From Mesobacillus subterraneus (GTDB taxonomy: Bacteria; Bacillota; Bacilli; Bacillales; Cytobacillaceae), in NCBI RefSeq assembly GCF_020524355.2, contig NZ_CP129019.1, positions 620,001-684,000 of the forward strand: a DNA stretch of 64,000 bases, in the 5' to 3' direction. Made by a program: the position numbers and the translations under genes. Under the pieces are notes generated by a model that saw only the letters and a list, made by a program, of their open reading frames with translations, had not been told where the DNA came from and made no database searches. Shown here piece after piece: positions 56,549 through 64,000 of the stretch (its first letter is position 1; each line of letters begins with the position of its first letter).

Positions 56549-58685
56549 AAGGGATTTTAACGCCTATCTTGATCAAATGGATGTTATTACTGTATTGCTT
56601 CCTTATTCTTATTTTAAAGGAACCTCCAATGAGTTCCGGCTAAAAGGAGAAGGCGTTGATTTGCCATTGGCAATCCAAGAGAAAGTATTGCTGGAGGATG
56701 CAGTAAAATACATTTGCTTATCAAGTATCAGGCCTGAGATAGGCAAAACCTACGAAGTTTTGGATGAGAATGGCGGTCAAACGGATCTGCAAATCGGAGC
56801 AGTCATCCGAACAGAAGAATTTGATTCACTATTTTTTTACGGCGGCGATGATCTTGGTGTCAGCTACTCACGTGATAAAGCTCTTTTCAAATTATGGGCT
56901 CCTACCGCTGCAAAAATGAAGCTCAAGTTTTTTAAGGAAGGTGACCCAAACCCCAAGCTTATCGATATGACTAGGATTGATAAAGGCGTATGGAGCATAG
57001 AGGTAGCCGGGGATTTGGAGCTTTACCGCTATTCATTCCTGGCATGTATCAATCTTGAGTGGAGAGAAGCTGTGGATCCTTATGCCACTGCTTTAACAGT
57101 CAATGGTGGGTATGGCGTCGTGATAGATCCGGAAAAAGCAAAGGGAGCACATATTGATGTCCCGAAAATAAAACAGCCAGTTGATGCAATCATCTATGAA
57201 GCTCATATCAGGGACCTGACGATGCACCCGAACAGTGGAGCTGTAAATAAGGGAACATACCTTGGAGCAGCGGAAACGGGAACAAAAAGCGAAACAGGAA
57301 TTGAGACCGGGCTTTCCTATATTAAAAATCTCGGTGTCACACATATTGAACTGCTTCCATTCCATGATTTCGAGGGAGTAGATGAACTGGATCCGGACAG
57401 GGAATATAACTGGGGATATAATCCGGTTCACTATAATGTGCCGGATGGCAGCTATGCTTCTGACCCTTTTGATCCGTATAATCGGATTATCGAGCTGAAG
57501 CAATTGATTTCTTCTATCCATAGCCAGGGAATGGGAGTGATTATGGATGTTGTCTATAATCACGTCTACATCCGTGAGGAATCCCCTTTTGAAAAAATTG
57601 TTCCAGGTTACTTTTTTCGTCACGATGCATATGACCTTCCCTCAAATGGAACCGGAGTGGGGAACGATATCGCATCCGAAAGGCTGATGGCGAGAAAATA
57701 CATCGTTGACTCTGTTATGTTTTGGCTGAATGAATTTCATGTTGATGGCTTCCGTTTTGATTTGATGGGCATTTTGGATATCGAGACAATGACTGCTGTC
57801 AGGAATTCGGTCAATAGCGTGAGTTCCGACATTTTGATCATTGGGGAAGGCTGGGATTTGAATACACCTCTCCCGCCTGATCGGAAAGCCAATATTTCGA
57901 ACCAGGCAAAATTGCCAGGAATAGGGCAGTTTAATGATTGGTTCCGCGATTGTATTAAAGGCAGTACTTTTAACATTTATGATAAAGGCTACGCATTAGG
58001 GAACGATCGTTACCTGGAAGCGGCAAAACAGGTGATGGCTGGCAGCATTGGAATCGGCAAGCGAAAACATGGCCTGTTTTTGCAGCCGGGACAAACCGTG
58101 AATTACATTGAATCACATGATAACCATACATTGTGGGATAAGCTGAAAATAAGTGACCCAGCCCAGGATGAAACTATATTAAAAAAGCAGCACAGGCTCG
58201 CGACATCGATGGTATTACTGGCCCAGGGAATCCCATTTCTGCACAGCGGCCAGGAATTTTTCAGGTCGAAGAACGGAATTGGAAACAGCTACCGGTCTCC
58301 AGATGAAATAAACTGGATGGATTGGGACCTGCGTGATGCAAATATGGGTAATGTCGAATACATCAAAGGGATCATCGATATCCGTAAATCAAACGAAGCT
58401 TTCCGGCTTCCTGACAGTGAACAAATCCGCAAGCAAATGGAATTTTTCTCCTTGCCAGCACCGTTGATCGGCTTTTCGCTGATAGAAATAAAACCAAGTG
58501 AAAATTGGAAAAAAATTCTCGTGTTTCTAAACCCATTAATGGATCAGCAACTTGTACAACTCACTGAAGAGGCGAGATGGAATGTCCTCGCCGACCATGA
58601 AAAAGCTTCAGCACAGCCATTTCGCCATATAGAAGGAGATCAGCTGCTGCTGGAGCCATGCTCGCTGTTTGTGCTGGCAAAATAG
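56535..58685 (+). CDS. amyX: Type I pullulanase AmyX
   Basis: Glycoside hydrolase family 13 debranching enzyme of 716 aa cutting alpha-1,6 links in pullulan and glycogen. N-terminal CBM48-like domain, family tag YNWGYNP near residue 295, catalytic Asp in DGFRFDLMGILD near 405, Glu in IIGEGWD near 436 and ESHDNHTLWDK near 520. No signal peptide, so it acts in the cytosol. Translationally coupled to ytlR. Confidence 0.95.
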   Translation: MIAIERDFNAYLDQMDVITVLLPYSYFKGTSNEFRLKGEGVDLPLAIQEKVLLEDAVKYICLSSIRPEIGKTYEVLDENGGQTDLQIGAVIRTEEFDSLFFYGGDDLGVSYSRDKALFKLWAPTAAKMKLKFFKEGDPNPKLIDMTRIDKGVWSIEVAGDLELYRYSFLACINLEWREAVDPYATALTVNGGYGVVIDPEKAKGAHIDVPKIKQPVDAIIYEAHIRDLTMHPNSGAVNKGTYLGAAETGTKSETGIETGLSYIKNLGVTHIELLPFHDFEGVDELDPDREYNWGYNPVHYNVPDGSYASDPFDPYNRIIELKQLISSIHSQGMGVIMDVVYNHVYIREESPFEKIVPGYFFRHDAYDLPSNGTGVGNDIASERLMARKYIVDSVMFWLNEFHVDGFRFDLMGILDIETMTAVRNSVNSVSSDILIIGEGWDLNTPLPPDRKANISNQAKLPGIGQFNDWFRDCIKGSTFNIYDKGYALGNDRYLEAAKQVMAGSIGIGKRKHGLFLQPGQTVNYIESHDNHTLWDKLKISDPAQDETILKKQHRLATSMVLLAQGIPFLHSGQEFFRSKNGIGNSYRSPDEINWMDWDLRDANMGNVEYIKGIIDIRKSNEAFRLPDSEQIRKQMEFFSLPAPLIGFSLIEIKPSENWKKILVFLNPLMDQQLVQLTEEARWNVLADHEKASAQPFRHIEGDQLLLEPCSLFVLAK

Positions 58686-58820
58686 AGTGACTGACTAATA
58701 GTTCACTGTCAAGTGCTTACCGATGTTGTCTGTTTTCTTTTTAATCGTTTTTTCACAAATTTTAATTTAGGTTCCATGGGGTTGACGTACTCAACCTCTA
58801 GGGGATAAAATTTATAGGAT

Positions 58821-58853
58821 AGCTATTGTTCCTATCAATAGCTGTCTTTTTAT
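58821..58853 (+). terminator. Terminator after amyX
   Basis: AGCTATTG, loop, CAATAGCT then GTCTTTTTATTT. The 265-bp gap to ytmP otherwise contains a hairpin GGTTGA/TCAACC at 58779-58796. Confidence 0.7.
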
Positions 58854-58950
58854 TTCCGATAATAAGTATAACAACAGTGAATTTTGATTTTAAAGAATCC
58901 ATTTCCGGTTTTAGCATAAGGGAAATAGTGATAAATGAAGGTGACTAACT

Positions 58951-59724
58951 TTGGAACATTTATTTGGACAGGATTGGGAGATCGTTCCTGCAGGTGGTGC
59001 AACCGGTGCCGCTTATTTTGCGCAGCATGAAGAACAAAGGCTTTTCCTAAAACGCAATTCATCCCCTTTTCTTGCTGTTCTCTCCGCAGAAGGAATTGTA
59101 CCCAAGCTTGTTTGGACAAAAAGGTTAGAAAACGGAGATGTCATTACGGCACAGCAATGGATGAATGGTGGAGAGCTGAAGCCCGGGGATATGAACAATG
59201 ACCGTGTGGCCAAGCTGCTGAAGAAAATCCATGCTTCAGAACCGCTTCTAGGAATGCTTACGAGGCTGGGAAAAAGCCCGTTGAAACCCGAAATGGTCCT
59301 TCATGCCCTGAATGAGGAATTGGATGATGAACTTCGCGGGAAGCAGGCTGTTATAGAATCGTGGACGTATTTGACTGCAAACGTTAGCCATATTGATGTG
59401 GACGAAAAGGTCGTTTGCCATTGTGATGTAAACCATAACAACTGGCTGCTTACCGAAGACAACCAGTTGTATTTAATTGACTGGGATGGGGCGATGATTG
59501 CTGACCCTGCCATTGACCTTGGACTTCTCCTGTATTCCTATATACCGGTAGAGGAATGGGAGGAATGGCTGGATAAATACGGCATCATCCTGACAGAGAA
59601 CCTTAAGCAGCGTATGAAATGGTATGCACTTGCACAATCACTTTCAGCAATCCAGTGGCATAAAAACCAGAATCGCATTCCTGAAATGGACAAGTGGATT
59701 GATTTTTTAAAAGCACTTATTTAA
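58951..59724 (+). CDS. ytmP: Aminoglycoside phosphotransferase-like kinase YtmP
   Basis: APH/choline kinase-fold protein of 257 aa. Catalytic loop HCDVNHNNWLL near residue 153 and metal site LIDWDGAMIADPAIDLG near 172 are intact. Start TTG 58951. Small-molecule substrate unknown. Convergent with ytzH with 3 bp between the stops. Confidence 0.88.
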   Translation: MEHLFGQDWEIVPAGGATGAAYFAQHEEQRLFLKRNSSPFLAVLSAEGIVPKLVWTKRLENGDVITAQQWMNGGELKPGDMNNDRVAKLLKKIHASEPLLGMLTRLGKSPLKPEMVLHALNEELDDELRGKQAVIESWTYLTANVSHIDVDEKVVCHCDVNHNNWLLTEDNQLYLIDWDGAMIADPAIDLGLLLYSYIPVEEWEEWLDKYGIILTENLKQRMKWYALAQSLSAIQWHKNQNRIPEMDKWIDFLKALI

Positions 59725-59727
59725 CTT

Positions 59728-60006
59728 TTACGAAAAACTTCCGATATCATTAACCCATTGTGACAGCTGACCCTGATTTGTCTGGATATGCTGCTCCATG
59801 TCAGAGGCGTTGACGCCATGTTGGCTATACTGATAAACATCCTGAAGAATCGATTTAATGTTGCCGTCAACATTTGTGTTGACCATCAGCGATTTAATCA
59901 GGCGTTCCAATTGTTGATACTCCGCAACTGAACCACAGCAGTCAGTCTGCTGGTTGCTTAATATATCCTTTAATAAATTTACCTGATCTTGGTGGCTTAA
60001 AGGCAC
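59728..60006 (-). CDS. ytzH: Conserved hypothetical protein YtzH
   Basis: 92 aa, GTG start 60006 (MPLSHQDQVNLLKDIL) with AAAGGGTGATC upstream. Helical, with two Cys (DCCGS) and no membrane segment. Matches YtzH in size and position. Function unknown. Confidence 0.8.
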   Translation of the reverse strand: MPLSHQDQVNLLKDILSNQQTDCCGSVAEYQQLERLIKSLMVNTNVDGNIKSILQDVYQYSQHGVNASDMEQHIQTNQGQLSQWVNDIGSFS

Positions 60007-60153
60007 AATGATCACCCTTTCGTTTTAAAGGAATTCACATATAGATTGTGGATTCCTTTTTGTGTTTATGCAGCCAGGATAAATTTCATCTTGAAAACAT
60101 ATGGGTTGCATGATATTGTTTGAAACGAATGAAAATAGTACAGAGGTGTCAAT

Positions 60154-60798
60154 ATGAGACTAAGAAACAAGCCTTGGGCTAAAGATAAATTACTTCAGTA
60201 TTCAAATTTTGTAATTCATGGACCGGAACAGCACCGTGGAAAATGGGGTCAAGTTTTTGAAAAGGATCAGCCCCTCCACATTGAGATTGGAACAGGAAAA
60301 GGCCAGTTCATCACTGGAATGGCTAAAGCGAATCCGGACATTAACTATATCGGCATTGAATTGCAGGAAAGCGTCATCGTCAGCGCGCTGGACAAGCTGA
60401 TTGAAGAAGATTTGCCAAACTGCAAACTGATGAATGTTAATGGTGCTGAGCTTGCCAAGTACTTTGAGAGCGGAGATGTCAGCCGAGTTTACTTAAACTT
60501 CTCTGATCCTTGACCAAAAACTCGCCATGAAAAGAGAAGGTTGACTTACAAAACATTCCTTGACGTATATGAATCCATTCTTGTGAAAAATGGAGAAATC
60601 CACTTCAAGACAGACAACCAGGGATTATTCGAGTACTCCCTAGTCAGCTTCTCGCACTATGGCATGAAGCTTAACTATGTCAGCCTCGACCTTCACAACA
60701 GTGATTACGAAGGCAATGTCATGACCGAATACGAAGAGAAATTCTCCTCACGCGGCAGCAGGATTTACCGCTGTGAAGTTCAATTTATCTCTGAATAA
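60154..60798 (+). pseudogene. trmB: tRNA (guanine-N7)-methyltransferase TrmB, in-frame UGA as read
   Basis: Methylates G46 of tRNAs. 214 codons, all in one frame except TGA at 60511-60513 (codon 120). The family motif here is NFSDPWPKxRHxKRRL; the sequence reads [21 protein letters not shown] Trp codon TGG became TGA, removing a TGGCCA site. SAM site IEIGTGKGQF near residue 45 and C-terminal [14 protein letters not shown] are intact. No hairpin in the SECIS window follows, so a sequencing error or nonsense mutation is likely. AGAGGTG precedes the ATG. Confidence 0.88.
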
Positions 60799-60810
60799 TG
60801 AAGACCAACA

Positions 60811-60842
60811 AACCGGCGATTTTAGTATCGACCGGTTTTTTT
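60811..60842 (+). terminator. Terminator after trmB
   Basis: AACCGGCGAT and ATCGACCGGTT arms (one mismatch), then T7. Confidence 0.85.
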
Positions 60843-60872
60843 GAACTGAAAAAAAAAAACGTGTTAATTTCC

Positions 60873-60972
60873 ATTTCGCCAATAAAAATGTGAAAACCGC
60901 TAATAAAAATTTATTTTCGCCAATAAAAATAATTTATCGCCAATATAATTGTGAACTCCGCCAATAAAATAG
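60873..60972. repeat. Helically phased CGCCAATAAAA repeats
   Basis: CGCC or CGCT cores at 60877, 60898, 60918, 60938 and 60959, spaced 21, 20, 20, 21 bp (two helical turns), each followed by AATAAAA or a close variant. Same family, opposite strand, as at 150-305. In the gap between trmB and ytnP. Confidence 0.8.
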
Positions 60973-61094
60973 AAATCCAATTGAATGGACTAAAAAATTC
61001 ACCATATTTCCCTCTCACCTAACCAAATACAAGCTGAATTATTTAAAAATTAAGAATCCAAGTGTTACAATCAAGTAAAAAAGGGGGATTCATT

Positions 61095-61934
61095 ATGGAA
61101 AAGCTTGAGCTTCGGAATGTAAAGCTGGAGTGGCTGAACGGCGGAGTCACTCATCTTGATGGCGGCGCGATGTTTGGGGTTGTGCCAAAACCGCTATGGT
61201 CCCGGAAATATTCTGTTAATGACAAAAACCAGATTGAGTTGAGAACAGATCCAATTTTCATCCAGGCTGATGGAAAGAATTTTCTTGTTGAAAGCGGCAT
61301 TGGCAATGGAAAACTGAATGAGAAGCAAAAACGCAATTTTGGAGTGCTTGAGGAATCAAGTCTGGATTCAGAACTGAATCGACTTGGTTTATCGACTAAA
61401 GATATTGATTATGTATTAATGACACACATGCATTTTGATCATGCCTGCGGATTGACGAAGGATACAGACGGGGAACTTGTTTCGGTTTTCCCGAACGCGA
61501 AAATTATCACTTCCCAGGTAGAGTGGGATGAGATGCGCAATCCAAATATCAGGTCAAAGAGTACATACTGGAAAGAAAACTGGCAGGGGATTGAACAGCA
61601 GGTTGAGACTTTTGAGAAGGAATGGTCATGTGGACCAATTAAAATGATCCACACTGGTGGCTATAGTGATGGACATTCAATTCTGATTATTGAAGATGAA
61701 GAGATGACAGTGGTTCACATGGCTGATATCATGCCGACACATGCTCACCAAAATCCTCTCTGGGTCATGGCTTACGACGATTACCCGATGGATTCAATTT
61801 TCGCCAAACAGAAATGGCTTGAATTTGGAATCAGCAGGGACGCCTGGTTCACTTTTTACCATGATGGTGTCTATCGTGCAGTTAAATTCGATCAGGATGG
61901 GAAAATAACAGAGACGATTGCGAGAAAAAAATAG
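61095..61934 (+). CDS. ytnP: Metallo-beta-lactamase fold lactonase YtnP
   Basis: 279 aa. Zn motif HMHFDH near residue 108 with further ligands in GGYSDGHS and [11 protein letters not shown]. Members (YtnP) hydrolyse N-acyl-homoserine lactones and interfere with signalling of other bacteria. ATG 61095 follows AAGGGGGATT; the in-frame extension to 61062 is discarded. Same neighbourhood (trmB-ytnP-ytzB-ytoP) as in B. subtilis. Confidence 0.9.
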   Translation: MEKLELRNVKLEWLNGGVTHLDGGAMFGVVPKPLWSRKYSVNDKNQIELRTDPIFIQADGKNFLVESGIGNGKLNEKQKRNFGVLEESSLDSELNRLGLSTKDIDYVLMTHMHFDHACGLTKDTDGELVSVFPNAKIITSQVEWDEMRNPNIRSKSTYWKENWQGIEQQVETFEKEWSCGPIKMIHTGGYSDGHSILIIEDEEMTVVHMADIMPTHAHQNPLWVMAYDDYPMDSIFAKQKWLEFGISRDAWFTFYHDGVYRAVKFDQDGKITETIARKK

Positions 61935-61962
61935 ACCTGCATCCGCAGGTCTGGAATTTCCT

Positions 61963-62283
61963 TTAAGCTAATGGGTATGCATCGAGAATAGCTCCAGTCG
62001 ATGCATCAGCAATAAATTCATATTGTTCCACCTTGCCATCGATATTGCGGGAGATGCCACCTTTATATACCTGGTAATCAAGGGGGGCAATTGAATAAGG
62101 CTCGGCAGTCATATTGATCCATGAGCCGCTGATTGGCCCTGATTTTTTAAAAGCTGCCTTTGCATGATTCAGCACTCTATCAGCTGACACGGTTTCTTTT
62201 TGTGAAGCAAGTTCCTTTACAGCATACGCACCCGCCAAGCCGGCGCCAACGCCAATGAAAAAGGCTTTCCAGTTCATAGTCAA
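61963..62283 (-). CDS. ytzB: PepSY domain membrane protein YtzB
   Basis: 106 aa. N-terminal membrane segment (residues 5-23) and a PepSY domain outside (DRVLNHAKAAFKKSGPISGS through DASTGAILDAYP). PepSY domains often inhibit peptidases or sense the envelope; the exact role is unknown. Read on the minus strand between ytnP and ytoP. Confidence 0.85.
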   Translation of the reverse strand: MTMNWKAFFIGVGAGLAGAYAVKELASQKETVSADRVLNHAKAAFKKSGPISGSWINMTAEPYSIAPLDYQVYKGGISRNIDGKVEQYEFIADASTGAILDAYPLA

Positions 62284-62481
62284 GGACCTCCAAGGTTAAA
62301 TATGGAATTTCAAGTTACCTTCATCATAACAAATCACACAGGTGGAGCAAAGAAATAATGCACGCAAAAAAACGTGTATGTCAGGATTAAGACTGGCAAG
62401 GATAATGAATGTTCTGTAAAATGGAATCTATAATACATAATCTTTAGTAAATCTAAATTTTTAGTGCGAAGGAGAAGTTAA

Positions 62482-63555
62482 ATGAACGAGCAAACATTGA
62501 GCCTGTTTAAAACACTGACAGAACTGCCTGGAGCCCCGGGCAATGAGCACGCAGTACGGAAATTCATGCGCGAGCAATTAGAACAGTATTCTGATGAACT
62601 GATCCAGGATAAACTTGGCAGTGTTTTCGGCGTTAAAAAAGGTGACCCGAACGGACCGAAAATCATGGTTGCAGGCCATATGGATGAAGTTGGCTTCATG
62701 GTTACATCCATTACGAAAAACGGGATGATCAGATTCCAAACACTTGGCGGCTGGTGGAGCCAGGTGCTTTTGGCACAGCGCGTCCAGATCATGACGAATA
62801 ATGGACCGGTAACAGGTGTAATTGGTTCGATTCCGCCGCATCTGCTCGATGAGTCAAAACGTAATAAGCCGATGGAAATCAAGAATATGCTGATCGATAT
62901 CGGTGCAGATGATAAAGAAGATGCCATCAAGATTGGCATAAAACCAGGACAGCAAATCGTACCAATTTGCCCGTTCACTCCAATGGCAAATGAGAAAAAG
63001 ATTCTTGCTAAAGCCTGGGATAACCGCTATGGCTGCGGCCTGGCAATCGAGCTTTTACAAGAAACGAAGGACATCCAGCTGCCAAACATGCTGTACTCTG
63101 GTGCTACAGTCCAGGAAGAAGTAGGCTTAAGAGGCGCACAGACTGCAGCGAACATGATTGACCCGGACATCTTCTTCGCATTGGATGCAAGTCCGGCTAA
63201 TGATATGTCAGGAGATAAGAATGAATTTGGCCAGCTAGGCAAGGGGACGCTGTTGAGAATCCTTGACCGCTCAATGGTTACGCACCGAGGCATGAGAGAG
63301 TTCATTCTTGATATGGCAGAAACGCATGATATTCAATACCAGTACTTCGTTTCCCAGGGTGGCACGGATGCAGGAAGAGTACACACCTCCAATCAAGGAA
63401 TTCCAAGTGCTGTAATTGGTATCTGCTCACGCTACATCCATACGGCAGCATCCATGATCCATGTCGATGATTATGCGGCAGCCAAGGAACTGCTCGTGAA
63501 GCTTGTAAAGGCGGCAGATAAGACAACTGTGGAAACAATCAAGCAAAACAGCTAA
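62482..63555 (+). CDS. ytoP: M42 family aminopeptidase YtoP
   Basis: Cytosolic dinuclear metallo-aminopeptidase of 357 aa. Metal ligands: [10 protein letters not shown] near residue 65, AWDNRYGC near 180, the catalytic Glu pair [10 protein letters not shown] near 214, [10 protein letters not shown] near 235, and [11 protein letters not shown] near 325. AAGGAGAAG precedes the ATG. Releases N-terminal Glu/Asp or other residues from peptides. Confidence 0.93.
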   Translation: MNEQTLSLFKTLTELPGAPGNEHAVRKFMREQLEQYSDELIQDKLGSVFGVKKGDPNGPKIMVAGHMDEVGFMVTSITKNGMIRFQTLGGWWSQVLLAQRVQIMTNNGPVTGVIGSIPPHLLDESKRNKPMEIKNMLIDIGADDKEDAIKIGIKPGQQIVPICPFTPMANEKKILAKAWDNRYGCGLAIELLQETKDIQLPNMLYSGATVQEEVGLRGAQTAANMIDPDIFFALDASPANDMSGDKNEFGQLGKGTLLRILDRSMVTHRGMREFILDMAETHDIQYQYFVSQGGTDAGRVHTSNQGIPSAVIGICSRYIHTAASMIHVDDYAAAKELLVKLVKAADKTTVETIKQNS

Positions 63556-63570
63556 TGAAAATTAGAAGTG

Positions 63571-63597
63571 AGGGGCAGATAAAACTGTCCCTTTTTC
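63571..63597 (+). terminator. Terminator after ytoP
   Basis: GGGGCAG, loop ATAAAA, CTGTCCC, then TTTTT. Confidence 0.8.
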
Positions 63598-63629
63598 ACT
63601 CTGTAGATATAAACTTTAACACTTGGTTT

Positions 63630-63682
63630 AGTGTCTAGCTCCAGCGCTTGTCGCGGCTTACCAAGGCGCTTGCGCTTTTCTC
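63630..63682 (+). repeat. Short copy of the modular repeat element
   Basis: GTGTCTAGCTCCAGCGCTTG joined to TCGCGGCTTACCAAGGCGCTTGCGC: the left and right ends of the large copies without the inner modules. Probably the minimal form of the family. Confidence 0.7.
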
Positions 63683-63706
63683 ATGGCATGAAAGGTGGCA
63701 CAATTA

Positions 63707-64000
63707 ATGCGAGTTGCAGTGGGTTCAAAGAATCCGGCTAAAATAAACGCTGTAAAAGAAGCTTTTAACGAGTATCAGTACAAAATCATTTCAGTCGATG
63801 CTGGATCTGGGGTAAGCGAACAGCCAATCTCTGATGAAGAAACGATCAAAGGGGCAGTCAACAGCGCCATACACGCGGCAGAACAGGGTGAAGCTGAAAT
63901 CGGCATCGGTCTCGAAGGTGGCGTCCAGCAGACACCTTATGGACTGATGCTTTGTAATTGGGGAGCTCTTGCAGTGAAAGGAATGGAGCCCATCATTGCG
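63707..64000 (+). CDS. DUF84 family inosine/xanthosine triphosphatase (partial, runs off the window)
   Basis: The first 98 codons of a YjjX/DUF84-type NTPase that removes ITP/XTP. MRVAVGSKNPAKINAVKEAF at the start is the family's nucleotide-binding motif, followed by VSEQPISDEETIKGA and GIGLEGGVQ. ATG 63707 follows AAAGGTGG. The C-terminal half lies outside the window. Confidence 0.88.
   Translation, partial: MRVAVGSKNPAKINAVKEAFNEYQYKIISVDAGSGVSEQPISDEETIKGAVNSAIHAAEQGEAEIGIGLEGGVQQTPYGLMLCNWGALAVKGMEPIIA

Noticed and set aside
60511..60513. Selenocysteine codon in trmB
   Set aside because: The position is an invariant Trp in TrmB, not Cys, and no hairpin with a small G-containing loop is found 16-37 nt downstream.

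Overview
The window looks like a chromosomal segment of a low-to-mid GC, endospore-forming Bacillaceae bacterium. Gene order follows the Bacillus subtilis 'yt' region closely: ytlD-ytlC-ytlA, ytmA, ytmB, pckA, S-box/metK, asnB, ytoA, ytpA, ytpB, ytqB, ytqA, ytzC, then leuS, rhodanese, cse60, ytfP, ytgP/murJ, an RsuA-type pseudouridine synthase, ytzE, pepV, dat, speD, cysK, ytlP (ligT-like), ytlQ, ytlR, amyX, ytmP, ytzH, trmB, ytnP, ytzB and ytoP. Spore-related genes (cse60, a Gly-rich putative coat protein, a DUF3231 protein) fit a sporulating host. The genus assignment is inference; no rRNA is present.

Layout: 1-6 kb holds an SsuABC/TauABC-type importer and small yt genes. 6-17 kb holds central metabolism (pckA, metK with SAM riboswitch, asnB), membrane lipid/terpenoid genes and tRNA modification. 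18-28 kb is an accessory anaerobic island: a System I cytochrome c maturation cluster (ccmE, F, H, I-like, A, B, C, D, G) followed by nrfHA (ammonia-forming nitrite reductase), behind two FNR-type palindromes. 29-31 kb has an MFS transporter and a CueP-family copper lipoprotein. 31-35 kb is a sigma-54 unit (PAS-AAA+-Fis activator, -24/-12 promoter, cre site, GntP permease, 3-hydroxybutyrate dehydrogenase). 35-39 kb is a GntR-regulated glycolate/lactate-type oxidase (glcD-glcF). From 39 kb on, a leucine T-box/leuS leads into the conserved yt block.

The most interesting single observation is cueP. Its frame is interrupted by one UGA exactly where the family has a conserved cysteine. A perfect 7-bp hairpin with a GGU loop starts 11 nt after the UGA, the geometry of a bacterial SECIS. 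This suggests a selenocysteine-containing CueP, a copper-handling selenoprotein. It needs the Sec machinery elsewhere in the genome.

Intergenic space is packed with repeats: (i) three unrelated palindromic tandem arrays that all have a 52-bp period (plus a fourth at 53 bp), each just downstream of a terminator; (ii) helically phased CGCCAATAAAA repeats at both ends of the window; (iii) a modular, hairpin-rich element in five large and two short copies, all in one orientation.

Nine otherwise intact genes carry apparent frameshifts or a nonsense codon. Most are +1 in short homopolymers, and more than half of the sites lie within a few bases of GGCC. This points to systematic base-calling error at a modified motif rather than true gene decay, so these genes are annotated as broken as read but probably functional.
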